Source of the DNA: Propionibacteriaceae bacterium
GTDB taxonomy: Bacteria; Actinomycetota; Actinomycetes; Propionibacteriales; Propionibacteriaceae
Direction of reading: 5' to 3'
Assembly (NCBI GenBank): GCA_009780915.1
Contig: WQZD01000001.1
Location: forward strand, 186,001-250,000
DNA: 64,000 nt
The notes beneath the pieces are model-generated. The model had not been told where the DNA came from and did no database searches. It saw only the letters and a list, made by a program, of their open reading frames with translations. Every line of letters begins with the position of its first letter. The stretch's first letter is position 1. Both the position numbers and the translations under genes were made by a program. Shown here one piece after another: positions 52,345 to 59,794 of this stretch.

Positions 52345-52647
52345 ATGTGGTGTCCTATTGTGTATTTTGAGTTCTATGATGTACCACGCTTGTTTGTCGT
52401 GACCTGGCGCGGACGTGTTGTCATATTTGACGGCCTGTTTGATGATGCCTTGGACGATTATCCTCCGCGATACTCTGTGTACTGTTCAACCGGCGTGCCT
52501 CAGGATTGGAGCGATCTGGGTTGGATCAACCAGCAGTTGGCTTCGGGAAGTCCGTGTGGGGAGGTTCCTGTGGGGTCGGTGTTATTCGATGAGTCCTGTA
52601 GAAGAGCCATCAACGACAATGTTTTGTGGAGGTTGTTCGCGGAATGA
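52345..52647 (+). CDS. Small island protein (100 aa)
   Basis: The 100-residue protein starts MWCPIVYFEFYDVPRLFVV and has alternating short beta strands and an acidic patch (GLFDDALDDYPPRY). No family is recognised. Its stop overlaps the ATG of the next gene (ATGA), and it follows copy 2 of the 26-base repeat. The pair therefore forms one coupled cassette. Confidence 0.55.
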   Translation: MWCPIVYFEFYDVPRLFVVTWRGRVVIFDGLFDDALDDYPPRYSVYCSTGVPQDWSDLGWINQQLASGSPCGEVPVGSVLFDESCRRAINDNVLWRLFAE

Positions 52648-53081
52648 GCGATGTGGTGATCCGGCAAAGGCCGGGTGGTTCGGTTCGATCTTTGCAGGTG
52701 GAGGTGGATTGGCATGGTCGGCGCTGGGTCTTTGATTCCCCAGGTTGGAGTCCCTTGGGATTCGGGTTGAATGGAGACGTGCCGTACGCGTGGACAGCGC
52801 GGCAACTCATCGTTGTCATAGGTGACGACGTGGGCGTACTCGCGACACTGGATGACGATATCCATCTTGTCCTGAAGGTCGACGAGGTGTGGATCGTGGT
52901 CTGTGAGACATCAGTGCGAAGCCTGCGGGGTGATCGAGAAGTCGGACGCATTGAATTCGGAGAAGTGGTCATGGATTCCTGGTGGCAGGATGAGCGACTG
53001 CATTGCGCCATGTTTGATGGGACGGCATGTATGATCACCATGCGACAGGGAAGATTGCTGGCCAATTGGTCCTCCGAATGA
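52644..53081 (+). CDS. Small island protein (145 aa)
   Basis: Starts MSDVVIRQRPGGSVRSLQVE and continues with beta-rich, Trp-containing strands (VDWHGRRWVFDSPGWSP, then VDEVWIVVCETSV). Its first codons lie in copy 2 of the 31-base repeat. Coupled to the gene before it by ATGA. An immunity-type protein is plausible; function unknown. Confidence 0.55.
   Translation: MSDVVIRQRPGGSVRSLQVEVDWHGRRWVFDSPGWSPLGFGLNGDVPYAWTARQLIVVIGDDVGVLATLDDDIHLVLKVDEVWIVVCETSVRSLRGDREVGRIEFGEVVMDSWWQDERLHCAMFDGTACMITMRQGRLLANWSSE
52653..52683 (+). repeat. 31-base diverged direct repeat, copy 2
   Basis: GTGGTGATCCGGCAAAGG followed by CCGGGTGGTTCGG is the counterpart of 49613-49643. Here it codes for the start of the 145-residue protein. 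Confidence 0.55.
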
Positions 53082-53179
53082 TAATAGTTGAGGGACCTAC
53101 GGTGCGCCACTTCAAACTGGATGGAGAATGGTGTTGCCCGACCCTCCACAGGTTTGACGCATAATGCGCGTCATTGGCT

Positions 53180-53249
53180 TGTGGGGATTTCCCCACAAGG
53201 TGCACTGTGGATATATCCCCACATTGCGTGAAGTGGTGATATGGCCACA
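53180..53249 (+). promoter_or_regulatory. Three 18-bp operator-like palindromes, 26 bp apart, before hipB
   Basis: TGTGGGGATTTCCCCACA (53180-53197), TGTGGATATATCCCCACA (53206-53223) and AGTGGTGATATGGCCACA (53232-53249) share TGTGG-N8-CCACA. Their starts are exactly 26 bp apart, and the last ends 14 bases before the hipB ATG. The first is embedded in a perfect palindrome with 10-base arms (53178-53199). HipB proteins bind palindromes upstream of their own operon, so this is a probable autoregulatory array. Confidence 0.7.
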
Positions 53250-53263
53250 GAGGTAGGTGTTTG

Positions 53264-53500
53264 ATGGCCACGCTGAAGATACGCAAGGCGAGTGACATCG
53301 CTGCCGTCATCAAGGCCGTGCGTGAGGACGCCGGTTTGACGCAGACTGAGCTGGCTGAACGGTTGGTGTTTTCGCGTGACTACATGGTTGATATCGAGTC
53401 CGGCAAGGAGACTCTGTATGTGACGCGGCTTTTCCGCGTGCTGCACGAACTGGGTATTGGCATGACGCTGGACTATGGAGACGGCCATGACCAGTCTTGA
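53264..53500 (+). CDS. hipB: HipB-type antitoxin/regulator (XRE family)
   Basis: The 78-residue protein has a Cro/C1 helix-turn-helix: IAAVIKAVREDAGLTQTELAERLVFSRDYMVDIESGK. It ends GIGMTLDYGDGHDQS, typical of HipB C-termini. In intact modules HipB neutralises the HipA kinase and represses the operon. It overlaps the hipA start by 14 bases and is preceded by the palindrome array. Confidence 0.88.
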   Translation: MATLKIRKASDIAAVIKAVREDAGLTQTELAERLVFSRDYMVDIESGKETLYVTRLFRVLHELGIGMTLDYGDGHDQS

Positions 53501-54035
53501 TCTGTATCTACACGATCGTCGCGTTGGCACGGTCGTACCTGATCCGCGTGACAAAGCCCGCGTGATGCTCGACGTCGACTCGGGGTATCAGCAAGAGGTC
53601 ACGTTGTCTGAGTCGTTCGTGCCGTTGCCGGGACGACGACCGCCCATAGACGCGGTGTCAAACTTTCTGGGAGGTTATGCCCCAGAAGGCAATCACCGTG
53701 AGCAGATGGCGGCCAAACGGCATATTGATAAAGACGACCTGTTCGCCCTGTTGCGCGAGTTCGGCGGCTCGATTGCCGGAGCTGTCACGTTACGAAGCCC
53801 TGATGAGGCGCCCGGGTACCAGCCCTCCTACGAACTCCTGGATGACTCCGCGCTGGTCGTCAAGCTGAACCAGGCGCTCAAGGATTCCGACCAAGGCATT
53901 CCAGACGATAGCCGCTCGACGCTACCGGGCTATCAGCCGAAGGTGCTTGTGGCCCAGTTTGACGGTCAGTGGTTGTATCCTCATGGACACACTCGAGAAG
54001 TTGGACGAGGCGATTTCGACAGTAGCCCCACCTAG
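53487..54035 (+). pseudogene. hipA: Truncated HipA toxin (N-terminal region only, 182 codons)
   Basis: The N-terminal HipA domain is recognisable: LDLYLHDRRVGTVV, AVSNFLGGYAPEGNHREQMA, GSIAGAVTL and LPGYQPKVLVAQFDGQWLYPHG. In an intact protein this leads into the kinase core (about residues 150-420 in a 430-residue protein), with the ATP-binding loop and catalytic Asp. Here the frame stops at 54035 soon after WLYPHG, and the kinase core is absent. HipB may still work as a regulator, but no kinase can be made. Confidence 0.8.
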
Positions 54036-54123
54036 CCAGGTATCACCCGGAATGCCCGAGCACATGCGTTGGAACGTTGACCGTCTCTTGGCAGGTGGTG
54101 AGATCGGCCACGACACGGTATGA
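53983..54123 (+). CDS. Short frame at the hipA break point (46 aa)
   Basis: ATG at 53983 opens MDTLEKLDEAISTVAPPSQV followed by SPGMPEHMRWNVDRLLAGGEIGHDTV, in another frame over the end of the hipA remnant. It is not HipA sequence. It may be the tail of the element that joined here after the deletion, or a short chance frame. Confidence 0.3.
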   Translation: MDTLEKLDEAISTVAPPSQVSPGMPEHMRWNVDRLLAGGEIGHDTV

Positions 54124-54137
54124 CGATTAGTGGGATC

Positions 54138-55040
54138 TCACTCCTCCGACCGGGCCACGGCGGTCAGTAGTGTGGCCTCGGGGGGGCAGGCGAAGCGGTA
54201 GGGGGCGTACGGGGAGGTGCCCAGCCCGGCGGAGACGTGGAGGTAGGCGGTGTCCGGGCCGTGGGTGTACGTGCTGAGACCCCGGGCCTGGGCGGTGGGG
54301 AGGTCGCAGTTGGTGGTCAGCGCGCGACCGCCGGGGAGGCACACCTGGCCGCCATGGGTGTGGCCGGCCATGATGAGGTGCGCTTGGTCGGCTGCCATCT
54401 GGTCCAGGACCCGTCGGTACGGGGCGTGGGTCACGCCGATCAGGAGATCGGCGGTGGTGGGTCCCAGAACCGGGTACTCATCGAGATCGATGTGGGCGTC
54501 TCCGCACCCGCGTACCTCGACCGAGGAACCTTTCAGGGAAAACGACAAGGATCGGCCTTCGGCGTTCTCCCAGCCCAACTCCGACAGCAGGATCGTGAGC
54601 GCCTTGGTGGGCAGCCGCCGACTCGACTCGCTCGCCTCGTGTGAGACGAGGTACTTCAACGGGTTGATCGGGCGGGACGCGTACAGGTCGTTGGAGCCCA
54701 GGACGAACACCCCCGGCGTCCCGGCGAAGGGGGTGAGGCACCGGGCCAGGGCGGCCAAAGCGTCGGGGGAGGCGACATTGTCTCCGGTGTTGACGACGAG
54801 GTCCGGGCGTAGCTGAGCTAGGTCGCGTACCCACGCGATCTTCGACGCCTGCCGGGTCATCAGGTGCAGGTCGGACAGATGCAGGATGCGGATGGGGGCG
54901 TGGCCGGGCGGCAGCACCGGGGCGTGGACCCTCCTCAGGCGGAAGGACCGGCTCTCGACGAGGGCGCCGTACGCCACGCAGCCCGCGCCGATCATCGCGA
55001 CCGAGCCGAGGAGGGGACCGAGCAAGGTGGATGTCTTCAT
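54138..55040 (-). CDS. Metallophosphoesterase with N-terminal membrane anchor
   Basis: The 300-residue protein has a hydrophobic N-terminus (TLLGPLLGSVAMIGAGCVAYGALV) and a calcineurin-like core: HLSDLHLMTRQ, NTGDNV, GSNDLY, and MAGHTHGGQVCLPGG. The dimetal ligands are in place, although the usual GNHD motif reads GSND. YkuE-like proteins of this type sit at the membrane and act on phospholipid or phosphodiester substrates. Substrate unknown. Confidence 0.85.
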   Translation of the reverse strand: MKTSTLLGPLLGSVAMIGAGCVAYGALVESRSFRLRRVHAPVLPPGHAPIRILHLSDLHLMTRQASKIAWVRDLAQLRPDLVVNTGDNVASPDALAALARCLTPFAGTPGVFVLGSNDLYASRPINPLKYLVSHEASESSRRLPTKALTILLSELGWENAEGRSLSFSLKGSSVEVRGCGDAHIDLDEYPVLGPTTADLLIGVTHAPYRRVLDQMAADQAHLIMAGHTHGGQVCLPGGRALTTNCDLPTAQARGLSTYTHGPDTAYLHVSAGLGTSPYAPYRFACPPEATLLTAVARSEE

Positions 55041-55083
55041 GGGTTGTCTTTCCTGGGGCGGACGGGCACAGGTGGCCCAGTGC

Positions 55084-56757
55084 TCAGTTCAAGGGTACCG
55101 AGTAGAACCACGCGTTGGCATTCGGGTGGTCGATGGTGATGACGTCGGTGAGGTTGCGGTAGGCGCCGTCGTCGTTGTGGCTGGCGAAGTAGACGGTGAG
55201 GGTCCCCGTGGAGGACTTGTCGATCCGGGAGACCGTCATCACGTGGTCGGCCCGCCCGTCGAGGTTCCAGTCGAAGACCCCGATGTCGCCCAGTTTGAGC
55301 TGGTCGAGTTGGTCGAGGTCGAGCTTGTCCCAGCCCGTGGAGTCGAGCCAGGAGTCCATGCTGGGGGCGAAGGTCCACGCGGTGGAGGCCGCCCCCGGGC
55401 CGTGGGAGTACCAGGTGTCGTCCATGGGGATCCCACGCACGTACAAGCCCTGGCTGGTGAAGTTCGCGCAGTCCCCGCCGTTCTCGTTGTAGTCCCCCCA
55501 CTGTTCCGTGTTGTAGCTGGAGACATGGGCCAACAGGTAGGTGATCTGGGCCTGGACGGCCGCGTTGGCCGGGCTGAGGGACACGGTGTCGAGGGTGGTG
55601 AAGGGGGTGGTGTCGAACGCCAACTCGATGGTGGACGGCTGGGAGGAGGTCAGGCACAACGCGATCGTGGCCGACAAGGTGTCCAGGTTGATCAGGGTAC
55701 GCCCGGTCGTGCCGGCCTGCGCGATGCCGGTGACGTGGCCGGCCTCGTCGGTGAGCGCCTCCTCGTCCACCGGCGCCCTGTTCACCAGGGGGACGATGGT
55801 CGACGTGAGGAAGGCGTCGATCAAACCGGTGTCGAATCGGGGAGTCACGCCGCTGGAATCGGACTGGATGGCTGTCACCGAGGCGATGTCGGACCGGGTG
55901 AGGGTGTACATGGGCGCGGAGTCGACGGTGAGCGAGCATTGGGCCTGCAGACGTTGGTTGAGCCAGGTCTGGAGGTTCACCGCTTGGTCGTCGGTGACGC
56001 TCGCGGGAATGGGCACGGGGGCGATGGTGAAGGCGCCCGTACCCCCATGGGTCGCCAGCGTGGCGGCGATGACGCCCAGATCGGTGTCGGACGCCCCCGT
56101 GCCTGGCACGGACGGAGTCGTGTCGAACTGGGCGGCGTCCTGGTCGTACGCCACACCCGCGTTGACGGGGGCGAGGATCTGGTCGGGGAACGAGGAGGCC
56201 AGCCAGGCGTTGAACCGCGCCGGGTCGATGGACACGGTCAACGGGATCTGGGGCGGGCGCGTGGAGCGGTAGATCCAGAAGGTCTGCTTGGACGCGTCCA
56301 TCAGCGAGGTCATGATGGCGGTGCGATCGACGGAGACACCCATGTCGGATCCGGCGCCGTGCTGGGTGGCGTCGCCGACCGTGATGTCGAGGGCTATCTG
56401 GGATTGCACGAGGTCGAGGACGGGTCCCGCCTGCGCGGGGGTCATCCCGGACAGGTTGTGCCCGGCGAGGACGGAGCCGGGGAGGATCCGATTGGCGTAC
56501 ACGGCGTCCATCACGAGGCCCAACGCGGTCGCCACCACGGCCCAGCCGACCACCACGACGGCGAGGATGAGGGTGAGGGGACGCTGGTACCAGGGGCGCA
56601 GCAGTTTGACGGCCCGCCGAGGCGTGGACGACAGCGTGTGTTTCGGGACGGCCGGAGTATGGGGCAAGGCGCGGCTCGCGCCCGTGGCGGGCCCGGAGTC
56701 ACGCCGCGCAGGCGTGCGCACGCTGGAGGATCGCCCCGGGGGCGGTCGGTCAGCCAC
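55084..56757 (-). CDS. Secreted/membrane-anchored amidase-like protein with VanW-type and amidase_6-type domains
   Basis: The 557-residue protein has a Ser/Pro/Arg-rich cytoplasmic start, one transmembrane anchor (about 65-87, PLTLILAVVVVGWAVVATALGL), PG-binding/VanW-like modules in the middle (GSVLAGHNLSGMTPAQAGPVLDL) and a C-terminal amidase_6-like domain. That domain has NTEQWGDYNENGGDCANFTSQ (catalytic Cys in GGDC) and VFDWNLDGRADHVMTVSRI (His). It may cut or remodel peptidoglycan. Start GTG at 56757 has AGGAGG six bases upstream. Alternative: a lipoprotein-independent wall hydrolase. Confidence 0.75.
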   Translation of the reverse strand: MADRPPPGRSSSVRTPARRDSGPATGASRALPHTPAVPKHTLSSTPRRAVKLLRPWYQRPLTLILAVVVVGWAVVATALGLVMDAVYANRILPGSVLAGHNLSGMTPAQAGPVLDLVQSQIALDITVGDATQHGAGSDMGVSVDRTAIMTSLMDASKQTFWIYRSTRPPQIPLTVSIDPARFNAWLASSFPDQILAPVNAGVAYDQDAAQFDTTPSVPGTGASDTDLGVIAATLATHGGTGAFTIAPVPIPASVTDDQAVNLQTWLNQRLQAQCSLTVDSAPMYTLTRSDIASVTAIQSDSSGVTPRFDTGLIDAFLTSTIVPLVNRAPVDEEALTDEAGHVTGIAQAGTTGRTLINLDTLSATIALCLTSSQPSTIELAFDTTPFTTLDTVSLSPANAAVQAQITYLLAHVSSYNTEQWGDYNENGGDCANFTSQGLYVRGIPMDDTWYSHGPGAASTAWTFAPSMDSWLDSTGWDKLDLDQLDQLKLGDIGVFDWNLDGRADHVMTVSRIDKSSTGTLTVYFASHNDDGAYRNLTDVITIDHPNANAWFYSVPLN

Positions 56758-56949
56758 CAGACTCCTCCTTGCTATGGCCAGCAGCGGGGGTGCACATGTG
56801 TCTCGACATCCACTCCCACGGGAAAACAATGACGCAATGCACGAATTCTCGCGTGTGTCATGGGTTTTCTACATCGAAGATACTACCCTGGGGACGACGG
56901 AATCGAGGGTATTGCGAGCGCGAATCACGGTCAGCCTCAGGTGGGACTG

Positions 56950-56955
56950 TAGAGT
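56950..56955 (+). promoter_or_regulatory. -10 element of the leaderless nth leader frame
   Basis: TAGAGT stands six bases before GTG at 56962. This is the same geometry as at greA and metY. Confidence 0.45.
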
Positions 56956-56961
56956 TGGCAC

Positions 56962-57033
56962 GTGATCGAGATCGGCGGCCTGGGGTCGGATGCCCGTGCG
57001 GTCCGCGCGGATGCCGACGGGGAGGTGGCCTGA
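56962..57033 (+). CDS. Short leaderless frame coupled to nth (23 aa)
   Basis: GTG at 56962 opens VIEIGGLGSDARAVRADADG followed by EVA and TGA. The stop shares its A with the nth ATG (TGATG), and the GGAGG for nth lies inside the frame. Translation of this frame would carry ribosomes to nth. The peptide has no recognisable content; translational coupling is the likely role. Confidence 0.4.
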   Translation: MIEIGGLGSDARAVRADADGEVA

Positions 57034-57725
57034 TGACGACGCGTACCGGCCCCGAAGCCAAAGCCCTGGCCGTGCTCGACCTGCTGGAACAGACCTATCC
57101 TGACGCCACCTGCGAACTCGACTTCTCGTCGGCGTTCCAGTTGTTGGTGGCGACGATCCTGTCGGCTCAGTCCACCGATCGGCGGGTGAACCGGGTCACG
57201 CCAGCCTTGTTCCACCGCTATCCCGTGGCGTCGGCGTTGGCGGACGCCGATCTGGCCGATGTGGAGGAGATCATCCACCCGGTCGGCTTCTATCGCGCCA
57301 AAGCCCAGACCATCGTCCGCATGAGCGCTCAACTCGTCGAGGGCTTCGGCGGCGAGGTTCCCGACACTCTGGAAGACCTCGTCACGCTGTCGGGAGTGGG
57401 ACGCAAGACAGCCAACGTCATCCTCGGGGAATGGTTCGGCGTGCCAGGCATCACGGCGGACACCCACGTCCTGCGCCTGTCGCGGAGGCTCGGCTGGACG
57501 ACACAGACCGACCCGGTCAAGGTCGAGAAGGACTTGTGCGCCTTGTTCCCACGGGACACGTGGATTTCCCTGTGCGAGGTCGTCATCTGGCACGGGAGGC
57601 GCAGGTGCCATGCCCGTCGACCGGCATGCGGCGCCTGTCCGGTGGCGCATCTGTGCCCGTCGTTCGGCGAGGGCGAGACCGATCCCGTGATAGCGGCCGG
57701 GCTGGTGTCGGAACCGAGGCGTTAG
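57033..57725 (+). CDS. nth: Endonuclease III (base-excision DNA glycosylase/AP lyase)
   Basis: The 230-residue enzyme removes oxidised pyrimidines. The helix-hairpin-helix with the catalytic Lys is LSGVGRKTANVILGE, the Asp is in GITADTHVLRLSRRLG, and the C-terminal cluster CHARRPACGACPVAHLC gives four cysteines for a 4Fe-4S. GGAGG lies eight bases before ATG at 57033. Its end overlaps the holin-like gene on the other strand by four bases. Confidence 0.96.
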   Translation: MTTRTGPEAKALAVLDLLEQTYPDATCELDFSSAFQLLVATILSAQSTDRRVNRVTPALFHRYPVASALADADLADVEEIIHPVGFYRAKAQTIVRMSAQLVEGFGGEVPDTLEDLVTLSGVGRKTANVILGEWFGVPGITADTHVLRLSRRLGWTTQTDPVKVEKDLCALFPRDTWISLCEVVIWHGRRRCHARRPACGACPVAHLCPSFGEGETDPVIAAGLVSEPRR

Positions 57726-58186
57726 GGACGGCGGATCGGCGTGGCCTGGATCTCGTCGGCGACGCGGTCGTTGCCGTCTTCGATGCCGGTCATGATGGCG
57801 GAGAAGGTCTTGGCGAAAGACTCGGGGGCCTTCTCGGGGCCGTGGACCTTGGAGAACGACTTGCTGCCGAAGAAGACGAACGCTCCGGCGATCACGAGGA
57901 GGAGGACCACGGCGGTCAGGGTTCCCAGGAAGACGCAGGCCCACGGGCTCAGCCGTGTCGTCCCCGCGTACAGCCAGGCGAACCCAGCGGCGAAGGTGAA
58001 CCACAGCACGATGGTCGCGGACACGACGAAGTACCCTGCCGCGCCGAACAGGCCGGAGCCGACCCCGACTCGGCGCACGGAGGGCTTGAGTTCGGCCTTG
58101 ACCAGGGCGATCTCGTCGGAGATGATCGCACGCATGTCCTGAGTGATGGTGGTGACGAGATCTGCGACGTCGGTGGGCCTGGGCAT
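57722..58186 (-). CDS. Holin-superfamily-like two-TM membrane protein
   Basis: The 154-residue protein starts with a helical cytoplasmic segment (ADLVTTITQDMRAIISDEIALVKAELKPSVRR), as in the actinobacterial phage_holin_3_6/DUF1469 family. Two hydrophobic segments follow (GYFVVSATIVLWFTFAAGFAWLY and ACVFLGTLTAVVLLLVIAGAFVFF). Such chromosomal copies are not phage lysis genes; role unknown. AAGGAGG precedes ATG. Confidence 0.8.
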   Translation of the reverse strand: MPRPTDVADLVTTITQDMRAIISDEIALVKAELKPSVRRVGVGSGLFGAAGYFVVSATIVLWFTFAAGFAWLYAGTTRLSPWACVFLGTLTAVVLLLVIAGAFVFFGSKSFSKVHGPEKAPESFAKTFSAIMTGIEDGNDRVADEIQATPIRRP

Positions 58187-58361
58187 GTTTCCTCCTTGAC
58201 GGTGACCAGACTACCAGTGTGGGTGGTCGGCGTGGAGGGGGTGGACGCCGATGGGCGTCGGGGCCGCCCCGGCGATGTGCGCGTGTCCGCAGGGTGGTTG
58301 GCCGTGTCGGGGCGGTCGGCGCGTGGTGATGGGGGGACGACGTGACGTGCCTCCCAGTACA

Positions 58362-58413
58362 TGCACGAGATGTGCAGAAACCTCTTGACATGCTGCACGT
58401 GATGAGCAAGACT
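58362..58413 (+). promoter_or_regulatory. Candidate promoter and operator of the acid-sugar cluster
   Basis: TTGACA (58385-58390) with a 17-base spacer to AAGACT (58408-58413, weak -10) lies upstream of the kinase gene. TGCAC-N5-GTGCA (58362-58376) upstream and TGCTGCACGTGATG inside the spacer are possible DeoR-type operators. The remaining bases of 58187-58527 show no gene. Confidence 0.4.
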
Positions 58414-58527
58414 GATCATGTCAGTGACTGAGATCTCCGCCACGAAGGCGGGTGGGACGCGCTTGTCGGATCTCGGTGACACCGGAGTCGGCTGACGGCA
58501 GTCGACCACAGATCTGAGGAGTCTGCA

Positions 58528-59769
58528 ATGAGCACGGTACTTGTCATCGGAGACGATCTCACCGGGTCCAATGCGGTGGGCGCCCTGTACGCGACAGCCG
58601 GGTTGCGCGCCGTCACCGTGTCGGCTCTGGACGCCGTCGCCCTCGTCGCGGCCACGGCGGACGTCGTGGCGTTCAACACCGAATCGCGGCACCGTCCGTC
58701 CTCCGAGGCCGCGCGACGGGTACGGGCGATCGTACGTGCCATGGGCGCCGACTCCGCCTTGATCGCCAAACGTGTCGACACGACCCTGCGCGGCCACATC
58801 GGCGCCGAGATCGAAGCCATGTTGGTGGAGGCGCGACAGGGGAGGCGGGACCAGACGTTCAAAGTCCTCATGGCGCCCGCGTTCCCGTCGTCGGGACGTA
58901 CGACCATCGGCGGCATCCAACTGATCGAGGGCCAACCCGTCGCCGAGAGCTGGGCCGGTCGCGACCCGTTCACCCCGGTGCGCTTCTCGCGCATCAGCCG
59001 CGAGCTCGCCCGCCAGACCAACCTCCCCACGGCGGAGGTCCTTCTCGACACGGTACGCGAGGCGGGTGAGGCTCTGGCCCAGGCCTTGGCCGACGCCAGC
59101 CAGGGCGCCGACATCGTCATCGTGGACGCCACCACGACCGCCGACCTGCGTCGGATCGCCGAGGCGGCACAGGCGACGGCGGTCGCCGAGGGCATCACGT
59201 GGTTGGTCGCGGACTCCGGCCCCTTCGGCGCCGCCATGGCCGCGGCCATGGGAGTCGGCACCCAGGTGGCCGACCCGGGCTGCGTCCTCGTGGTCGCCGG
59301 TTCTCTCACGGACCTGACCCGTCGGCAGTTGGAGCGTCTTCAGGCCGAGACCGGGGCCGCCTTGGTGACCGTCGACCTCGACGACGATCCGGTCCACGTC
59401 GTCGACCGATTGGTCGCCCTGGGGACGGTGCCGGTGCTGGGGGTGCGTACGGCCACCCCCCAGCATGGCGGCGGGGACCGCGAGTCGGCGGCCAGGATGC
59501 TGACACTGCTCCAAGAGGTGGCTCGCGAGGCGGTCTCACGGCTGAAGGTGGTCGGGATCTACGCCACGGGCGGGGATGTGGCCACCGGCGTGATCGACGC
59601 CCTGGGCGCCCATGGATTCCAGGTCGCCGCGGAAGTCCTGCCCCTGGCCGTGGTCGGGCATGTCGATGGCGGCCCCCATCATGGCATGGGCTTGTCGACC
59701 AAGGGCGGTCTCATCGGCGATGACGACGCGGGCCTGTGCTGTGTGCGGGCCCTCCAACAACGACACTGA
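58528..59769 (+). CDS. Four-carbon acid-sugar kinase (DUF1537 family, D-threonate/D-erythronate type)
   Basis: The 413-residue protein opens with VLVIGDDLTGSNAVG, the acid-sugar binding Asp-Asp motif of this family. It has FNTESRH and KRVDTTLRGHIGAEI in the N-domain, and the nucleotide-binding region GIYATGGDVATGVIDALGA and STKGGLIGDDDAG in the C-domain. It phosphorylates C4 of a four-carbon aldonate with ATP. With the PdxA2-type dehydrogenase next door this gives a pathway to dihydroxyacetone phosphate. The exact stereoisomer cannot be read from the sequence. Confidence 0.88.
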   Translation: MSTVLVIGDDLTGSNAVGALYATAGLRAVTVSALDAVALVAATADVVAFNTESRHRPSSEAARRVRAIVRAMGADSALIAKRVDTTLRGHIGAEIEAMLVEARQGRRDQTFKVLMAPAFPSSGRTTIGGIQLIEGQPVAESWAGRDPFTPVRFSRISRELARQTNLPTAEVLLDTVREAGEALAQALADASQGADIVIVDATTTADLRRIAEAAQATAVAEGITWLVADSGPFGAAMAAAMGVGTQVADPGCVLVVAGSLTDLTRRQLERLQAETGAALVTVDLDDDPVHVVDRLVALGTVPVLGVRTATPQHGGGDRESAARMLTLLQEVAREAVSRLKVVGIYATGGDVATGVIDALGAHGFQVAAEVLPLAVVGHVDGGPHHGMGLSTKGGLIGDDDAGLCCVRALQQRH

Positions 59770-59794
59770 TTCCTCCGGTAGAAAGGGACGAACC

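Noticed and set aside
57722..58186. Holin-like protein as a sign of a prophage
   Set aside because: No other phage genes are near, and this family is common as a chromosomal actinobacterial membrane protein.
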